Source: JANPIX01 sp031425195 | Lineage (GTDB): Bacteria; Pseudomonadota; Alphaproteobacteria; Rhodobacterales; Rhodobacteraceae | Length of the DNA: 42,000 nucleotides | Reading direction: 5' to 3' | Assembly (NCBI GenBank): GCA_031425195.1 | Contig: JANPIX010000028.1 | Location: 1-42,000, forward strand | Shown here: piece by piece, positions 1-8,668 of the stretch | How positions within the stretch are numbered: the stretch's first letter is position 1 | Layout: every line of letters begins with the position of its first letter | Translations under genes and position numbers: made by a program | Notes under the pieces: generated by a model | What the model saw: only the letters and a program-made list of their open reading frames with translations | Database searches by the model: none | Told to the model about the DNA's origin: nothing

Positions 1-132
1 CTGGTCATACGCCTTGAACTCGCCGAAATACTTCGTGATCGCCGCCGTCAGCGTCGTCTTGCCATGGTCAACGTGACCAATCGTCCCGATGTTCACATGC
101 GGCTTGTTACGTTCAAACTTTGCCTTCGCCAT
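1..132 (-). CDS. tuf: Elongation factor Tu, N-terminal fragment (runs off window)
   Basis: The 44 visible codons give the start of EF-Tu, the GTPase that delivers aminoacyl-tRNA to the ribosome. The protein begins MAKAKFERNKPHVNIGTIGH and continues into the P-loop GHVDHGKT at about residues 19-26, followed by the LTAAIT helix. This is the invariant EF-Tu N-terminus, so the call is secure even though the rest lies beyond base 1. The start is the ATG at 132-130. The gene is read leftward and diverges from the P450 gene; a promoter-like pair lies upstream. Whether this is the only tuf copy cannot be told from the window. Confidence 0.97.
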   Translation of the reverse strand, partial: MAKAKFERNKPHVNIGTIGHVDHGKTTLTAAITKYFGEFKAYDQ

Positions 133-186
133 CTTGGCCTCACCAGATTGGGGGGCCATCAGTCGGCCCTGTTCGATACCGCGCGC

Positions 187-215
187 CAGATATTCCCACA
201 CTGCAGGAAAATCAA
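187..215 (-). promoter_or_regulatory. Possible sigma70-type promoter for tuf
   Basis: On the minus strand TTGATT (215-210) and TATCTG (192-187) are separated by 17 nt, a good spacing for a housekeeping promoter. The transcript would start near 180 and leave a leader of roughly 50 nt before tuf. Found by eye only. Confidence 0.4.
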
Positions 216-224
216 GCCTTGGCG

Positions 225-253
225 TTTGGATGCACGGCGATGCGGCCTATGTA
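225..253 (+). promoter_or_regulatory. Possible sigma70-type promoter for the P450 gene
   Basis: TTTGGA (225-230) and TATGTA (248-253) are spaced by 17 nt. They lie just ahead of the Shine-Dalgarno AAGGA (269-273) of the P450 gene, giving a short leader of about 20 nt. Found by eye only. Confidence 0.35.
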
Positions 254-280
254 AGCGGTGTGGCTTACAAGGACGCGTCC

Positions 281-1651
281 ATGACTGTGCAACAACCCGT
301 GCCCGCCCCGGTTCCGGCGCGCGTGCCTTTGTCGAATACCCCGCTGGGCATCTGGGGGTCGGTCAAGGCTGGGCGCCGCAATGTGCTTGAACTCATTCCC
401 GAAATCGCGACCCGCGTGCCCATGTTGTCGGGCCGCACGGGCAAACGCTGGCACATGGTGATGGATCCGGGCGCGCTCAAACGGGTGCTGCGCGACAAGG
501 TGGAAGATTACCCCAAGTCGATGGTGACAAAGCTGATCCTTGAACCGGCCATCGGTGACAGCCTTTTTGTGGCCGAAGGTGCCGAATGGCTGTGGCAGCG
601 GCGCACCGCCGCCCCGGTCTTCAGCCACCGCAATGTGGCAGCACTCGCCCCCGTGATGACCGCCGCCGCCGACCGCGCGAGCCTTCGGGTGGCCGAACTG
701 GCGGGGGGCCGCGCCATCGACATGTTCGATGCCATGGTCACCACGACCTTCGAGGTGATTTCCGATGTGACATTCTCGGGCGGTGGTGCCTTCGACAGGG
801 CGTCGGTGCACAAGGCCATCGAAACCTATATCGGCGCTGCGGCCAAGGTGTCCCTGCTCGATATCCTTGGCGCACCCGCCTGGGTGCCCCGGCCCAGCCG
901 GGTCTTGTCCGCCTCGGGCATGCGCGAGATGAAACGGCTGGCCGATGGTGCCATCGACGGGCGCAAGGCCGATGGTGCCCGCCCGGTGCCCGATCTTCTG
1001 GATCTGCTGCTGGCGGGCGAAGACCCGAAGTCAGGCCGCAAGATGACCACCGCCGAACTGCGCGACAATCTGTTGACCTTCATCGTGGCTGGCCATGAAA
1101 CCACCGCCCTGACACTGGGTTGGGCGCTCTATCTTTGTGCCTTTGACCAGTCCGTGCAAGACGCCGCCCGGGCCGAGGCGCAGGCCGTTCTGGGCGGGCG
1201 CACGGCAACCGCTGCCGATGTGCTGAACCTGCCGCTGATCCGCGCCATTGCCGACGAAACGCTGCGCATGTATCCACCCGCCGCCTTTCTGTCCCGCACC
1301 GCCATGGCCGCAGACGAACTTTGCGGCCGCGAAATCCGCCCCGGCGATACCGTTGTGCTGCCGATCTACGCCCTGCACCGTCACCATGACCTGTGGGCAA
1401 ACCCGGATCAGTTCGATCCTTCCCGGTTTGCAGATCCAAAGGCGGTCGATCGTTTTGCCTATCTGCCCTTTGGGGACGGCCCCCGCATCTGCATCGGGGC
1501 CAACTTCGCCCTGCAAGAGGCGGTGATCATCCTCGCCACGCTTTTGTCACGGTTCCGGTTTTCACGGGTGCCGGGAAAAGAACCGAACCCCGTGATGATC
1601 CTGACCCTGCGGCCCGAAGGCGGCGTCTGGCTGACGGCGGAAAAGGTTTAG
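281..1651 (+). CDS. Cytochrome P450 monooxygenase
   Basis: A 456-residue haem-thiolate monooxygenase. The I-helix motif AGHETTA is at 270-276, the ExxR pair is E326/R329 in ADETLRM, and the haem loop FGDGPRICIG at 397-406 supplies the axial ligand Cys404. There is no N-terminal membrane anchor, as usual for soluble bacterial P450s, and no fused reductase. The substrate is unknown. The open frame extends upstream to 89, but the ATG at 281 is preceded by AAGGA at 269-273 with a 7-nt gap, and the P450 fold begins soon after it, so this start is preferred. No ferredoxin or ferredoxin reductase gene is adjacent, so electrons must come from a partner encoded elsewhere. The gene stands alone, diverging from tuf and ending at a hairpin shared with asd. 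Confidence 0.93.
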   Translation: MTVQQPVPAPVPARVPLSNTPLGIWGSVKAGRRNVLELIPEIATRVPMLSGRTGKRWHMVMDPGALKRVLRDKVEDYPKSMVTKLILEPAIGDSLFVAEGAEWLWQRRTAAPVFSHRNVAALAPVMTAAADRASLRVAELAGGRAIDMFDAMVTTTFEVISDVTFSGGGAFDRASVHKAIETYIGAAAKVSLLDILGAPAWVPRPSRVLSASGMREMKRLADGAIDGRKADGARPVPDLLDLLLAGEDPKSGRKMTTAELRDNLLTFIVAGHETTALTLGWALYLCAFDQSVQDAARAEAQAVLGGRTATAADVLNLPLIRAIADETLRMYPPAAFLSRTAMAADELCGREIRPGDTVVLPIYALHRHHDLWANPDQFDPSRFADPKAVDRFAYLPFGDGPRICIGANFALQEAVIILATLLSRFRFSRVPGKEPNPVMILTLRPEGGVWLTAEKV

Positions 1652-1689
1652 CCATCCCCGACGCGCCGTCTGCGAACACGCGCGCAGTT

Positions 1690-1715
1690 GCGACCCCGCC
1701 AAATTTCGGGGTCGC
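1690..1715. terminator. Probable bidirectional terminator between P450 and asd
   Basis: A perfect 9-bp inverted repeat GCGACCCCG / CGGGGTCGC encloses an 8-nt AT-rich loop (CCAAATTT). It sits in the 76-nt gap between the convergent P450 and asd genes. There is no long T tract on either side, so termination efficiency is uncertain, but position and stem strength fit a shared terminator. Confidence 0.65.
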
Positions 1716-1727
1716 AAGATTACGACA

Positions 1728-2750
1728 TCAGCCTTTTTTCAGGCACTTGCTGCCCAGCAGTTCGGCAATCTGCACGGCATTCAACGCCGCACCCTTGCGC
1801 AGATTGTCTGAAACGATCCACATCGACAGGCCGTTATCAATCGTGCTGTCCTGCCGGATGCGGCTGACATAGGTGGCGTATTCGCCGACACATTCGATGG
1901 GCGTGATGTAGCCGCCGGGTTCCCGCTTGTCGACAACCAGAATCCCCGGTGCCTCGCGCAGGATATCGGTTGCTTCTTCCCAATCCAGAAAATCCTCGAA
2001 CTCGATGTTCACGGCTTCGGAATGGCCCACGAACACCGGCACGCGCACGCAGGTCGCGGTGACCTTGATCGACTTGTCCAGAATCTTCTTGGTTTCGGCC
2101 ACCATCTTCCACTCTTCCTTCGTGAACCCGTCATCCAGGAACACGTCGATCTGTGGGATCACGTTAAAGGCAATCTGCTTGGGAAACTTCTTGGGCGCCA
2201 CTTCCTGACCGGGGACATACATCCCCTTGGTCTGATCCCAAAGCTCGTCAATGCCTTCCTTGCCGGCACCCGACACTGATTGATAGGTGCTGACCACCAC
2301 CCGCTTGATCCGCGCGCGATCATGCAGGGGTTTCAGCGCCACCACCATCTGTGCGGTCGAACAGTTCGGGTTCGCGATGATGTTCTTCGCAGTATAGCCG
2401 AATATCGCGTCCGCGTTCACTTCCGGCACGATCAGCGGGACCTGCGGGTCATAGCGGTACAGCGACGAGTTATCGATCACGACACAGCCTGCCGCCGCGG
2501 CGCGCGGGGCATAGATTTTCGTCGCGTCCGACCCGATGGCGAACAGCGCAATGTCCCAGCCGGTAAAGTCGAACGTTTCCAGATCCTTGGTCTTGACGGT
2601 CTTGTCGCCAAAGCTGATTTCCGTGCCCAGCGACTTGCGCGAGGCAAGAGCGGCAATTTCGTCCACCGGAAACTCGCGCTCCGCCAGAATGTTCAGCATT
2701 TCACGGCCTACGTTCCCCGTAGCGCCCGCAACGACGACTTTATAGCCCAT
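1728..2750 (-). CDS. asd: Aspartate-semialdehyde dehydrogenase
   Basis: A 340-residue cytoplasmic enzyme that reduces aspartyl phosphate to aspartate semialdehyde with NADPH, the branch point to lysine/diaminopimelate, threonine and methionine. The Rossmann motif GATGNVG is at 9-15. The catalytic Cys130 is in NPNCSTAQ, with Gln157 in TYQSVSG, Arg236 in CVRVPV and His243 in VGHSEAVN, the full active-site set of the family. Length is normal. The ATG at 2750 is preceded on the coding strand by AAGGAAT at good spacing; a longer frame reaching to 2909 is not needed. It lies 31 nt downstream of the capsule-type gene and may be co-transcribed with it, although the functions are unrelated. Confidence 0.97.
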   Translation of the reverse strand: MGYKVVVAGATGNVGREMLNILAEREFPVDEIAALASRKSLGTEISFGDKTVKTKDLETFDFTGWDIALFAIGSDATKIYAPRAAAAGCVVIDNSSLYRYDPQVPLIVPEVNADAIFGYTAKNIIANPNCSTAQMVVALKPLHDRARIKRVVVSTYQSVSGAGKEGIDELWDQTKGMYVPGQEVAPKKFPKQIAFNVIPQIDVFLDDGFTKEEWKMVAETKKILDKSIKVTATCVRVPVFVGHSEAVNIEFEDFLDWEEATDILREAPGILVVDKREPGGYITPIECVGEYATYVSRIRQDSTIDNGLSMWIVSDNLRKGAALNAVQIAELLGSKCLKKG

Positions 2751-2781
2751 CGGGATTCCTTTCACGTCAAGACGGCGGTGT

Positions 2782-3927
2782 TTAACGCAAGCCCGCGCCG
2801 GGGGAAAGGGCTTGCGCCTGCCGCAGTTTCCGCGTGAACGCGGCCTTGTCAAAGGCCAGGGGGTCATACGTGAAGGCGGGGTAATACTCCTGTCCCAGCC
2901 ACGCAACAAAAGCCGCCCTCAGATCGGCATCGAACGTCAGCGCATCGGGGTTGGCGAACGCCTCATCTACATTGGCCTGACCTTGCGCCACGGTCACAAG
3001 CCCCGGCAACGCCCAGAACGCCCGCCCAAGCACAACCACCGGCTTGTCCTGAAAGAACGCCTGCAATCCCATAGAGGAATTGAGCGTCACAACACCCCGG
3101 CTTGCCCCGATCTGCGCGAAACTGTCGCTGTCGTTGTCCACCACCACCCGCCCCGATGCCACCAGCGGGGCAACCGCCCCCTGCAGCGATACCCGCGCGC
3201 TCGGATGCTCTTTCACGCGCAGATGCCAGCCGTCGGGCAGGCCCAGCGCGGCGCGGCCCAATGCAGCCAGAAACCCGTCCATGCCACCCGTCCACCCGGC
3301 GAACAGCGTCACCTGGCTGTCACCCGGCACCTGCAGCGGGCAAAACAGAAACGGTGTTCCGGGCAAAGCACCTTGCCCTTGCCCCACATCGGCGCGCCGG
3401 GACGGGCGCGCGGTCAGACTTGCCCCCATCTCGCGCCAACCCGCCGTGACGTTCTGGCGTGCCCAATCGCGGTAAAACGCCGGGTCACCCGGCACCGACC
3501 CCTCGGCGTTGACGCCCACCGGGTCAATGGTGATGCGCCCCGGAAACGGGGCCAGTTCGGCATGGATCGTGGCCGCCCCCGCATCACGCGCCGCTTGCAA
3601 AAACACCTGCCTTGATCCGCCCAGCCCATTCCACGCCACGGCGATGTGGTCAGGATGCGCCGCGAAATAGGCCCGCGCCCAGTTGTACTGCCCGCGCAGC
3701 ATATGCCGCTTGATCCACCGCCCAAGGTTCGACTGTCCCGGCCGTTTGGCGCGGGCCTGCGCCTCGTCCACCCGCCTTGCAGTTTCGGAATGATCCCGGA
3801 ATGACAGCGGAATGGCAGCCAACCGCCGCCCGCCGCCTGCAACCTCGGTAAGGGCGGCAAACACAGCCGCTTTGCGCGCGTTGTATTCGGCGGGGTAAAC
3901 AATCATCGCAGGCAGACTTTCTGGCAT
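2782..3927 (-). CDS. Capsule polysaccharide synthesis-type protein (KpsC/KpsS-like)
   Basis: A 381-residue soluble protein without signal peptide or membrane segments. The C-terminal half has the layout of the capsule synthesis family (Pfam Capsule_synth): an FLFCPLQVPGDSQ strand near 190-205, the RVKEHPSAR block near 245, and TLNSSMGLQAFF with KPVVVLGRAFW near 290-315. In KpsC/KpsS these blocks form the nucleotide-sugar (CMP-Kdo) transferase fold. Which glycan is made here is unknown, because no export or assembly genes are nearby; an orphan glycosyltransferase acting on surface polysaccharide is the likely role. Two ATGs are possible, 3927 or 3906, and neither has a strong Shine-Dalgarno. 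It is 41 nt from an upstream MFS gene and 31 nt from asd, in one leftward block. Confidence 0.72.
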   Translation of the reverse strand: MPESLPAMIVYPAEYNARKAAVFAALTEVAGGGRRLAAIPLSFRDHSETARRVDEAQARAKRPGQSNLGRWIKRHMLRGQYNWARAYFAAHPDHIAVAWNGLGGSRQVFLQAARDAGAATIHAELAPFPGRITIDPVGVNAEGSVPGDPAFYRDWARQNVTAGWREMGASLTARPSRRADVGQGQGALPGTPFLFCPLQVPGDSQVTLFAGWTGGMDGFLAALGRAALGLPDGWHLRVKEHPSARVSLQGAVAPLVASGRVVVDNDSDSFAQIGASRGVVTLNSSMGLQAFFQDKPVVVLGRAFWALPGLVTVAQGQANVDEAFANPDALTFDADLRAAFVAWLGQEYYPAFTYDPLAFDKAAFTRKLRQAQALSPGAGLR

Positions 3928-3968
3928 CTGGTCCGCCGATGTCTATCCCACAGCGCCCGCAAAAGCGA

Positions 3969-5141
3969 TCAATCGGTGCGGTCGCGCGAAAACGCATAGC
4001 CGGCGCATCCGGCAAACGTCGCCAGCGACAGCGCAAGGAAGATGGCGGCATAGGGTGCGTCCGGCGGAACCGGCGCAATCGCGGCATGCAGGCGGCCCGT
4101 GGCGATCTGCGCGATGCCCACTGATACGATGCCGAACAGGTTCAACAGCGTCACCCCCCGCCCGATCAGATGCGGCGGCACAAAGGCCCGCCCATGCGCA
4201 ATGACCATCGGAAACGATGTCCCGGCAAGCCCCACGATGGTGACGAGCGCAAGCGTCGCCATGCCACCCGCCGTGGGAAACAGCCACAACCCCGCAAACG
4301 CGCACGCCGACAGCAGGTTTGCCACAAGGATCAGCCCCTTTCGCGTGCCCAGCCGCCGCTCCAGCGGCCCGAACGCAAAGGTGCCCAGCACCATCACGAT
4401 GCCCATGATGAGGGTCACCTGCCCGATACGCGCCGTGTCAGCGCCAAACACGTCGGCATAATAAGGCCCCACCCAAAGACCCCGCAGCGCCGCCACCGGC
4501 ATGTAGCATGTCGCCATCATGAACAGGATCGGCCACAACGCCGGCATCGCGAGCAGCGACCAGACTGAACCCTTCTGATCCGTCACCACTCTCGGCGGGT
4601 CGCGCAACAACAGTGCCGCCAGCGCCGCAATCACAAAGGTTACCGCGGCAAGTGCCCAGAAGGTTTGCCGCCATCCGACACCCTCGATAGCCCAGGCAAG
4701 CGGTGCCGAACTTCCAATATTGCCCAGCGTGCCGATGCCCAGAAAGATGCCCGCCATCGTGCCAAACCGCGCAATGGGCAGGGTGCGCGCAAACAGGTAA
4801 TAACTGCTCATCAACACCGGCGAACAACCAATCCCGATCAGCGCCATCGCCCACAGGATCATGCCCGGCCCGGTCGCCACTGCAAACAGCACCGATCCGG
4901 CCCCCGCCCCGGCCGCCAGCAGAACCGACGATGTCCAGCGCGGCCCGATCCTGTCAAGCGCCCAGCCCACCGGCAGTTGCATCGCGGCAAAGGTCAGGAA
5001 CCAAAGGCCCGACGCATTGGCCAGATCTTCTGCCGTTGCCCCAATATCGACGCCAAGAACTGGGGCCATCACAGCCAGACAGGCACGGTAGAACTGTGAC
5101 AGCACATAGGCCGCCACCAATGCGAACAATCCCGCCGTCAT
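3969..5141 (-). CDS. MFS transporter
   Basis: A 390-residue inner-membrane protein that is almost entirely hydrophobic, with the length and alternating loops of a 12-helix major facilitator. The loop between helices 2 and 3 (WALDRIGPRWTSS) is the family's D-R-x-G-x-R/K signature. A charged central loop (RDPPRVVTDQKGS) separates the two six-helix halves. The substrate cannot be read from the sequence. It begins 3 nt after the stop of another MFS gene (5145-6380), so the two are surely co-transcribed and probably translationally coupled. They could handle related substrates, or be an uptake/efflux pair, but they are not two halves of one transporter because each is full length. Confidence 0.88.
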   Translation of the reverse strand: MTAGLFALVAAYVLSQFYRACLAVMAPVLGVDIGATAEDLANASGLWFLTFAAMQLPVGWALDRIGPRWTSSVLLAAGAGAGSVLFAVATGPGMILWAMALIGIGCSPVLMSSYYLFARTLPIARFGTMAGIFLGIGTLGNIGSSAPLAWAIEGVGWRQTFWALAAVTFVIAALAALLLRDPPRVVTDQKGSVWSLLAMPALWPILFMMATCYMPVAALRGLWVGPYYADVFGADTARIGQVTLIMGIVMVLGTFAFGPLERRLGTRKGLILVANLLSACAFAGLWLFPTAGGMATLALVTIVGLAGTSFPMVIAHGRAFVPPHLIGRGVTLLNLFGIVSVGIAQIATGRLHAAIAPVPPDAPYAAIFLALSLATFAGCAGYAFSRDRTD

Positions 5142-5144
5142 GTC

Positions 5145-6380
5145 TCAGGCGGCCTGCGCCATCAGTGGCCGCTCGCGGATCGGCAGATGCAGCACAGCGG
5201 AAAGAGCACCGACGCCCACGCCGATCCACCAGACCATCGTATAGCTGCCCGTCAGATCATACATCCGCCCGCCCAGCCACACACCCATGAAGGATCCAAG
5301 CTGATGGCTGAAGAAGACAAGCCCGTACAACGTGCCCATGTACCGCAGCCCATAGATATGCGCGACCAGCCCGCTTGTCAGGGGAACCGTCGCCAGCCAC
5401 AACGACCCCATCGCCAGCGAAAAGATCAGCACTGTCGCGGGCGTCATGGGCGTCATGATGAAGGCGGCGGCCACAATCGTGCGGGCGGTGTAGATTCCCG
5501 CAAGCAGGTATTTCTTGGAATATTTCCGACCCAGCCACCCCGCCGTAATCGTGCCCACAATGTTCGCCAGCCCGATCAGCGAAATCGCCACCGCGCCCAA
5601 TGCCGATGTGGTCGTGATGCCCAGCGCCGCGAGTGATCCACCCGGGTCAATCGGGCCGCACACCTCGGTCACAAAGGCCGGAAAATGGGCGGTGATAAAG
5701 GCAAGCTGATAGCCGCAGGAAAAAAAGCCAAGGAAGATCAGCGTAAAGGAAGGGTCCTTGAAGGCGCGGACCAGAACCGTGCCCATCGATTCCTCAAGTT
5801 CCGCCCGCGTCGCAACCTTGCCCGACCGAAGGAATGGCAGGGCGGCCAGTGATGCAAGGATGACCACGGCAAAGATCAGAAACACGGTCTGCCACGGATA
5901 GGATTGCAGCAGGTACTCCGCCGTCGGCGCGCCGATCACCTGCCCCGCCGACCCGGCAGCGGTGGCAATGCCAAGCGAAAGACTGCGGTTCTCCGCGCTT
6001 GCGGCCCGACCGACCACGGCAAGGATCACGCCGAAACCCGTGCCCGCGATGCCGAACCCGATCAGGATGTTGTAAAACTGATGCGCCCCCGGCGTCACCG
6101 CAAACGACGAAAGCACCAGCCCCGCCGCATACAAAAGCGCGCCTGCGACAATCGCCTTGCGATCCCCGAACCGTTCCGCCAACGCCCCGAAAATCGGCTG
6201 CCCGATCCCCCAGGCCAGGTTCTGAATGGCAATGGCCATCGAAAAGTCCGACCGCAGCCAGCCAAACTCGGTCGCGATCGGAATCTGGAACACCCCGAAA
6301 CTGGCGCGGATCGAAAAGCCCAGCATCAGGATAACGCATCCTGCAATCAGGATAGGTGTAAAAACGGGGGCTTTGGTCAT
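5145..6380 (-). CDS. MFS transporter, monocarboxylate/oxalate-formate antiporter-like
   Basis: A 411-residue polytopic membrane protein of the major facilitator superfamily. The N-terminal helix with the GFSIRASFGVFQIPIATEF stretch, and the loop ALAERFGDRKA between helices 2 and 3, resemble the monocarboxylate and oxalate/formate antiporter groups. That suggests an organic-acid substrate, which is an inference from family style only. The frame extends to a TTG at 6398, but the ATG at 6380 has GAAGG 8 nt upstream on its strand and is the better start. It leads a leftward run of MFS, MFS, capsule-type gene and asd with short gaps, though a single transcript is not proven. Confidence 0.86.
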   Translation of the reverse strand: MTKAPVFTPILIAGCVILMLGFSIRASFGVFQIPIATEFGWLRSDFSMAIAIQNLAWGIGQPIFGALAERFGDRKAIVAGALLYAAGLVLSSFAVTPGAHQFYNILIGFGIAGTGFGVILAVVGRAASAENRSLSLGIATAAGSAGQVIGAPTAEYLLQSYPWQTVFLIFAVVILASLAALPFLRSGKVATRAELEESMGTVLVRAFKDPSFTLIFLGFFSCGYQLAFITAHFPAFVTEVCGPIDPGGSLAALGITTTSALGAVAISLIGLANIVGTITAGWLGRKYSKKYLLAGIYTARTIVAAAFIMTPMTPATVLIFSLAMGSLWLATVPLTSGLVAHIYGLRYMGTLYGLVFFSHQLGSFMGVWLGGRMYDLTGSYTMVWWIGVGVGALSAVLHLPIRERPLMAQAA

Positions 6381-6478
6381 CAAAAAAACCTTCGACAAAG
6401 AACCGGCCCGCCGCAGCGGCCGTCACCGCATCCTAAGCCGCGCCGCAAGGGAAAGAAAAGCGGTGATCCCGCCGCCTT

Positions 6479-6925
6479 TCATCGTTTTATGTCATAGGTG
6501 ACCCATGGCGTCGTGATGGCGATCTGGTCATAAAGCCGCCTTGCGCGGTCATTGTCCTGCGCCGTGATCCATCGCAGCACCGTCCAGCCCTGCATCTGCC
6601 CATAGGCGTTGACGGCGGCGATCAGGCTTGCAGCGACCCCCATGCCACGCGCTGTGGGATCGACGAAAAGGTCGTCCAGAAACCCGCCCGTGCTTGCCGT
6701 CAAAGGGCGCGGATAGGGCCGGAAATGTGCCAGCCCCACCACCGCCCCGCCATCCGTCCGGGCTATCAGCGCCTGTGTCGGATGGGCCGCGTCCCTGATC
6801 CACGACCAGACAGTGTCACGCATCACAGGCGTCTGCACCACGCCATAGAACTGCGCATAGCCTTGGTAAAGCCGGTCCCAATCGTCCCGGTCCTTGTCTT
6901 GAGGCGGCTGGACGACAACAGGCAT
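6479..6925 (-). CDS. GNAT-family N-acetyltransferase
   Basis: A 148-residue protein with the GCN5-related acetyltransferase fold. The acetyl-CoA-binding strand and loop read DLFVDPTARGMGVAASLIAA (about 88-107), fitting the R/Q-x-x-G-x-G/A pyrophosphate loop. A WITAQDNDRARRLYDQ helix near 123-138 is the usual C-terminal motif around the catalytic Tyr. The acceptor is unknown. The ATG at 6925 is preceded by GAGG with a 7-nt gap and is preferred to the TTG two codons upstream. Downstream, before the MFS gene at 6380, a weak hairpin followed by a T-rich run on the minus strand may end the transcript. The gene diverges from the GH13 gene. Confidence 0.9.
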   Translation of the reverse strand: MPVVVQPPQDKDRDDWDRLYQGYAQFYGVVQTPVMRDTVWSWIRDAAHPTQALIARTDGGAVVGLAHFRPYPRPLTASTGGFLDDLFVDPTARGMGVAASLIAAVNAYGQMQGWTVLRWITAQDNDRARRLYDQIAITTPWVTYDIKR

Positions 6926-6941
6926 GACCAAACCTCGCGCT

Positions 6942-7004
6942 GGGTGAACGTCACCCGCCTAGCAGCAACACCGCGATCAGGGAACCAATTTTCCCGTCGG
7001 TTCC
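6942..7004. promoter_or_regulatory. Two inverted repeats upstream of the GH13 gene
   Basis: The 141-nt divergent interval between the GNAT gene and the alpha-glucosidase holds two dyads. One is GGGTGA-ACG-TCACCC (6942-6956), perfect with a 3-nt centre. The other is GGAACC (6981-6986) with GGTTCC (6999-7004). Either could be a repressor operator or an RNA hairpin. No clear promoter hexamers were recognised beside them and no regulator gene is adjacent. Confidence 0.35.
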
Positions 7005-7066
7005 TTCAAGATGGCTGTGCAATCGGCAAACCTGTGGGTAGGCTTGGACAAAACAGGGGGCAGGGC

Positions 7067-8668
7067 ATGAATGACTGGTGGCGCGGATCGGTGATCTATC
7101 AGGTTTATCCGCGTTCCTTCCAAGACAGCAACGGCGACGGCATCGGCGATCTGCCGGGCATCACCCAGCGGCTTGACCATATTGCGGGGCTTGGCGTCGA
7201 TGCGGTGTGGCTGTCGCCCTTCTTTCGTTCGCCGATGAAGGACATGGGCTATGACGTGTCCGATTACACCGATATCGATCCGGTGTTCGGCACGCTTGAC
7301 GATTTCGACGCGCTGGTGGCCCGTGCGCATGACTTGGGGCTGAAGATCATCATTGATCAGGTGCTGTCCCATTCGGCCGACACCCATCCCGCCTTTCAGG
7401 AAAGCCGCGCGTCGCGCAGCAATCCCAAATCCGACTGGTATGTCTGGTCCGACCCGAAACCCGACGGCGCACCGCCCAACAACTGGCTTTCGGTGTTCGG
7501 CGGCCCGGCCTGGGCCTGGGACGCGCGGCGCAAACAGTATTACCTGCACAATTTCCTGGCCAGCCAGCCCGACTTCAACTTTCACAACCGCGAAGTTCAG
7601 GAATGGCATCTGGCGAACATGCGGTTCTGGCTGGAACGCGGCGTCGACGGCTTCCGGCTCGACACCGTCAACTACTTTTTCCACGACGCCCTGCTGCGCG
7701 ACAACCCGGCCGATTACCGCAACAAACCGGTGGCCGAGGCCAATCCCTACGGCATGCAATACCACCTGTTTTCCAAGAACCAGCCCGAAAACCTGCACTG
7801 GATGGAACGCATCCGCGCCCTGATGGACGAATACGATGCCCGCACGACAGTGGGCGAAATGGGCGAAAGCCACCACGCCATCCGCATGATGGGCGATTAC
7901 ACGGCTCCCGGGCGGCTCCACCAATGCTATTCGTTCGAAATGATGGGCTATGACTACAAGCCCGACTTCTTTCGCAGCCGGATCGAAGATTTCTTCACAG
8001 GCGCGCCGAACGGCTGGCCGATGTGGGCGTTTTCCAACCACGATGTCGTGCGCCACGCCGGGCGCTGGGCGGCGCATGGCGAGTCTTCCGATGCAGTGGC
8101 AAAACAGTCGGCGGCACTCCTCCTTAGTTTCGAAGGCTCGATCTGCCTGTGGCAGGGCGAGGAATTGGGCCAGACCGATACTGAACTTGATTTTGAGGAA
8201 CTGACAGACCCGCAAGGCATCGCCTTCTGGCCCGAACCGATGGGCCGCGACGGCACGCGCACGCCGATGGTCTGGGATGGTTCGAGCGGTGCGGGGTTCA
8301 CCCATGCCAAGCCGTGGCTGCCGATCAAGGACGCTCAGGCCGCACGCCATGTGGCGGGGCTGGTGGGCGTGCCGGGATCCGTGCTTGAAACCTATCGCCG
8401 CCTGATCGCGCATCGGCAGGCGACCCCGGCGCTGCGCCACGGTCGCACCCGGTTTCTGGATCTGCCCGACCCGGTCCTCGGTTTTGCGCGCGAACTGGAA
8501 GGCTCCACCCTGTTGTGCCTGTTCAACATGGGCACCGATACCGTGGCCCTTGAACTGCAGGGCGCGGCGCTGACGCTTTCGCCGCAATCCCATGCCGCCA
8601 CGCTGACGGCTGGGACGCTTGAACTGGGTCCGAACGGATGGGCCTATCTGTGGCCCGAACCCAGTTAG
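7067..8668 (+). CDS. aglA: GH13 alpha-glucosidase / oligo-1,6-glucosidase type
   Basis: A 533-residue cytoplasmic glycoside hydrolase of family 13, without signal peptide, that hydrolyses terminal alpha-glucosidic bonds of small oligosaccharides. All four conserved regions are present: DQVLSH (97-102), GFRLDTVNYF with the nucleophile Asp199, TVGEMGES with the acid/base Glu264, and FSNHDVVR with Asp326. The N-terminus WWRGSVIYQVYPRSFQDSNG is diagnostic of the oligo-1,6-glucosidase/alpha-glucosidase branch. A calcium-loop-like stretch DSNGDGIGD lies at 20-28. The frame runs upstream to 6725, but the ATG at 7067 follows a purine-rich AGGGGGCAGGG and matches the family N-terminus. Its stop overlaps the stop of the convergent GH42 gene by 4 nt. 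It lies beside the galactoside operon but has its own promoter region, so it may serve alpha-glucosides. The symbol is given by similarity to alphaproteobacterial AglA. Confidence 0.93.
   Translation: MNDWWRGSVIYQVYPRSFQDSNGDGIGDLPGITQRLDHIAGLGVDAVWLSPFFRSPMKDMGYDVSDYTDIDPVFGTLDDFDALVARAHDLGLKIIIDQVLSHSADTHPAFQESRASRSNPKSDWYVWSDPKPDGAPPNNWLSVFGGPAWAWDARRKQYYLHNFLASQPDFNFHNREVQEWHLANMRFWLERGVDGFRLDTVNYFFHDALLRDNPADYRNKPVAEANPYGMQYHLFSKNQPENLHWMERIRALMDEYDARTTVGEMGESHHAIRMMGDYTAPGRLHQCYSFEMMGYDYKPDFFRSRIEDFFTGAPNGWPMWAFSNHDVVRHAGRWAAHGESSDAVAKQSAALLLSFEGSICLWQGEELGQTDTELDFEELTDPQGIAFWPEPMGRDGTRTPMVWDGSSGAGFTHAKPWLPIKDAQAARHVAGLVGVPGSVLETYRRLIAHRQATPALRHGRTRFLDLPDPVLGFARELEGSTLLCLFNMGTDTVALELQGAALTLSPQSHAATLTAGTLELGPNGWAYLWPEPS

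Noticed and set aside
6422..6478. Terminator after the GNAT gene
   Set aside because: A GCGG/CCGC stem with a T-rich run exists on the minus strand, but it is only about four pairs, too weak to list.
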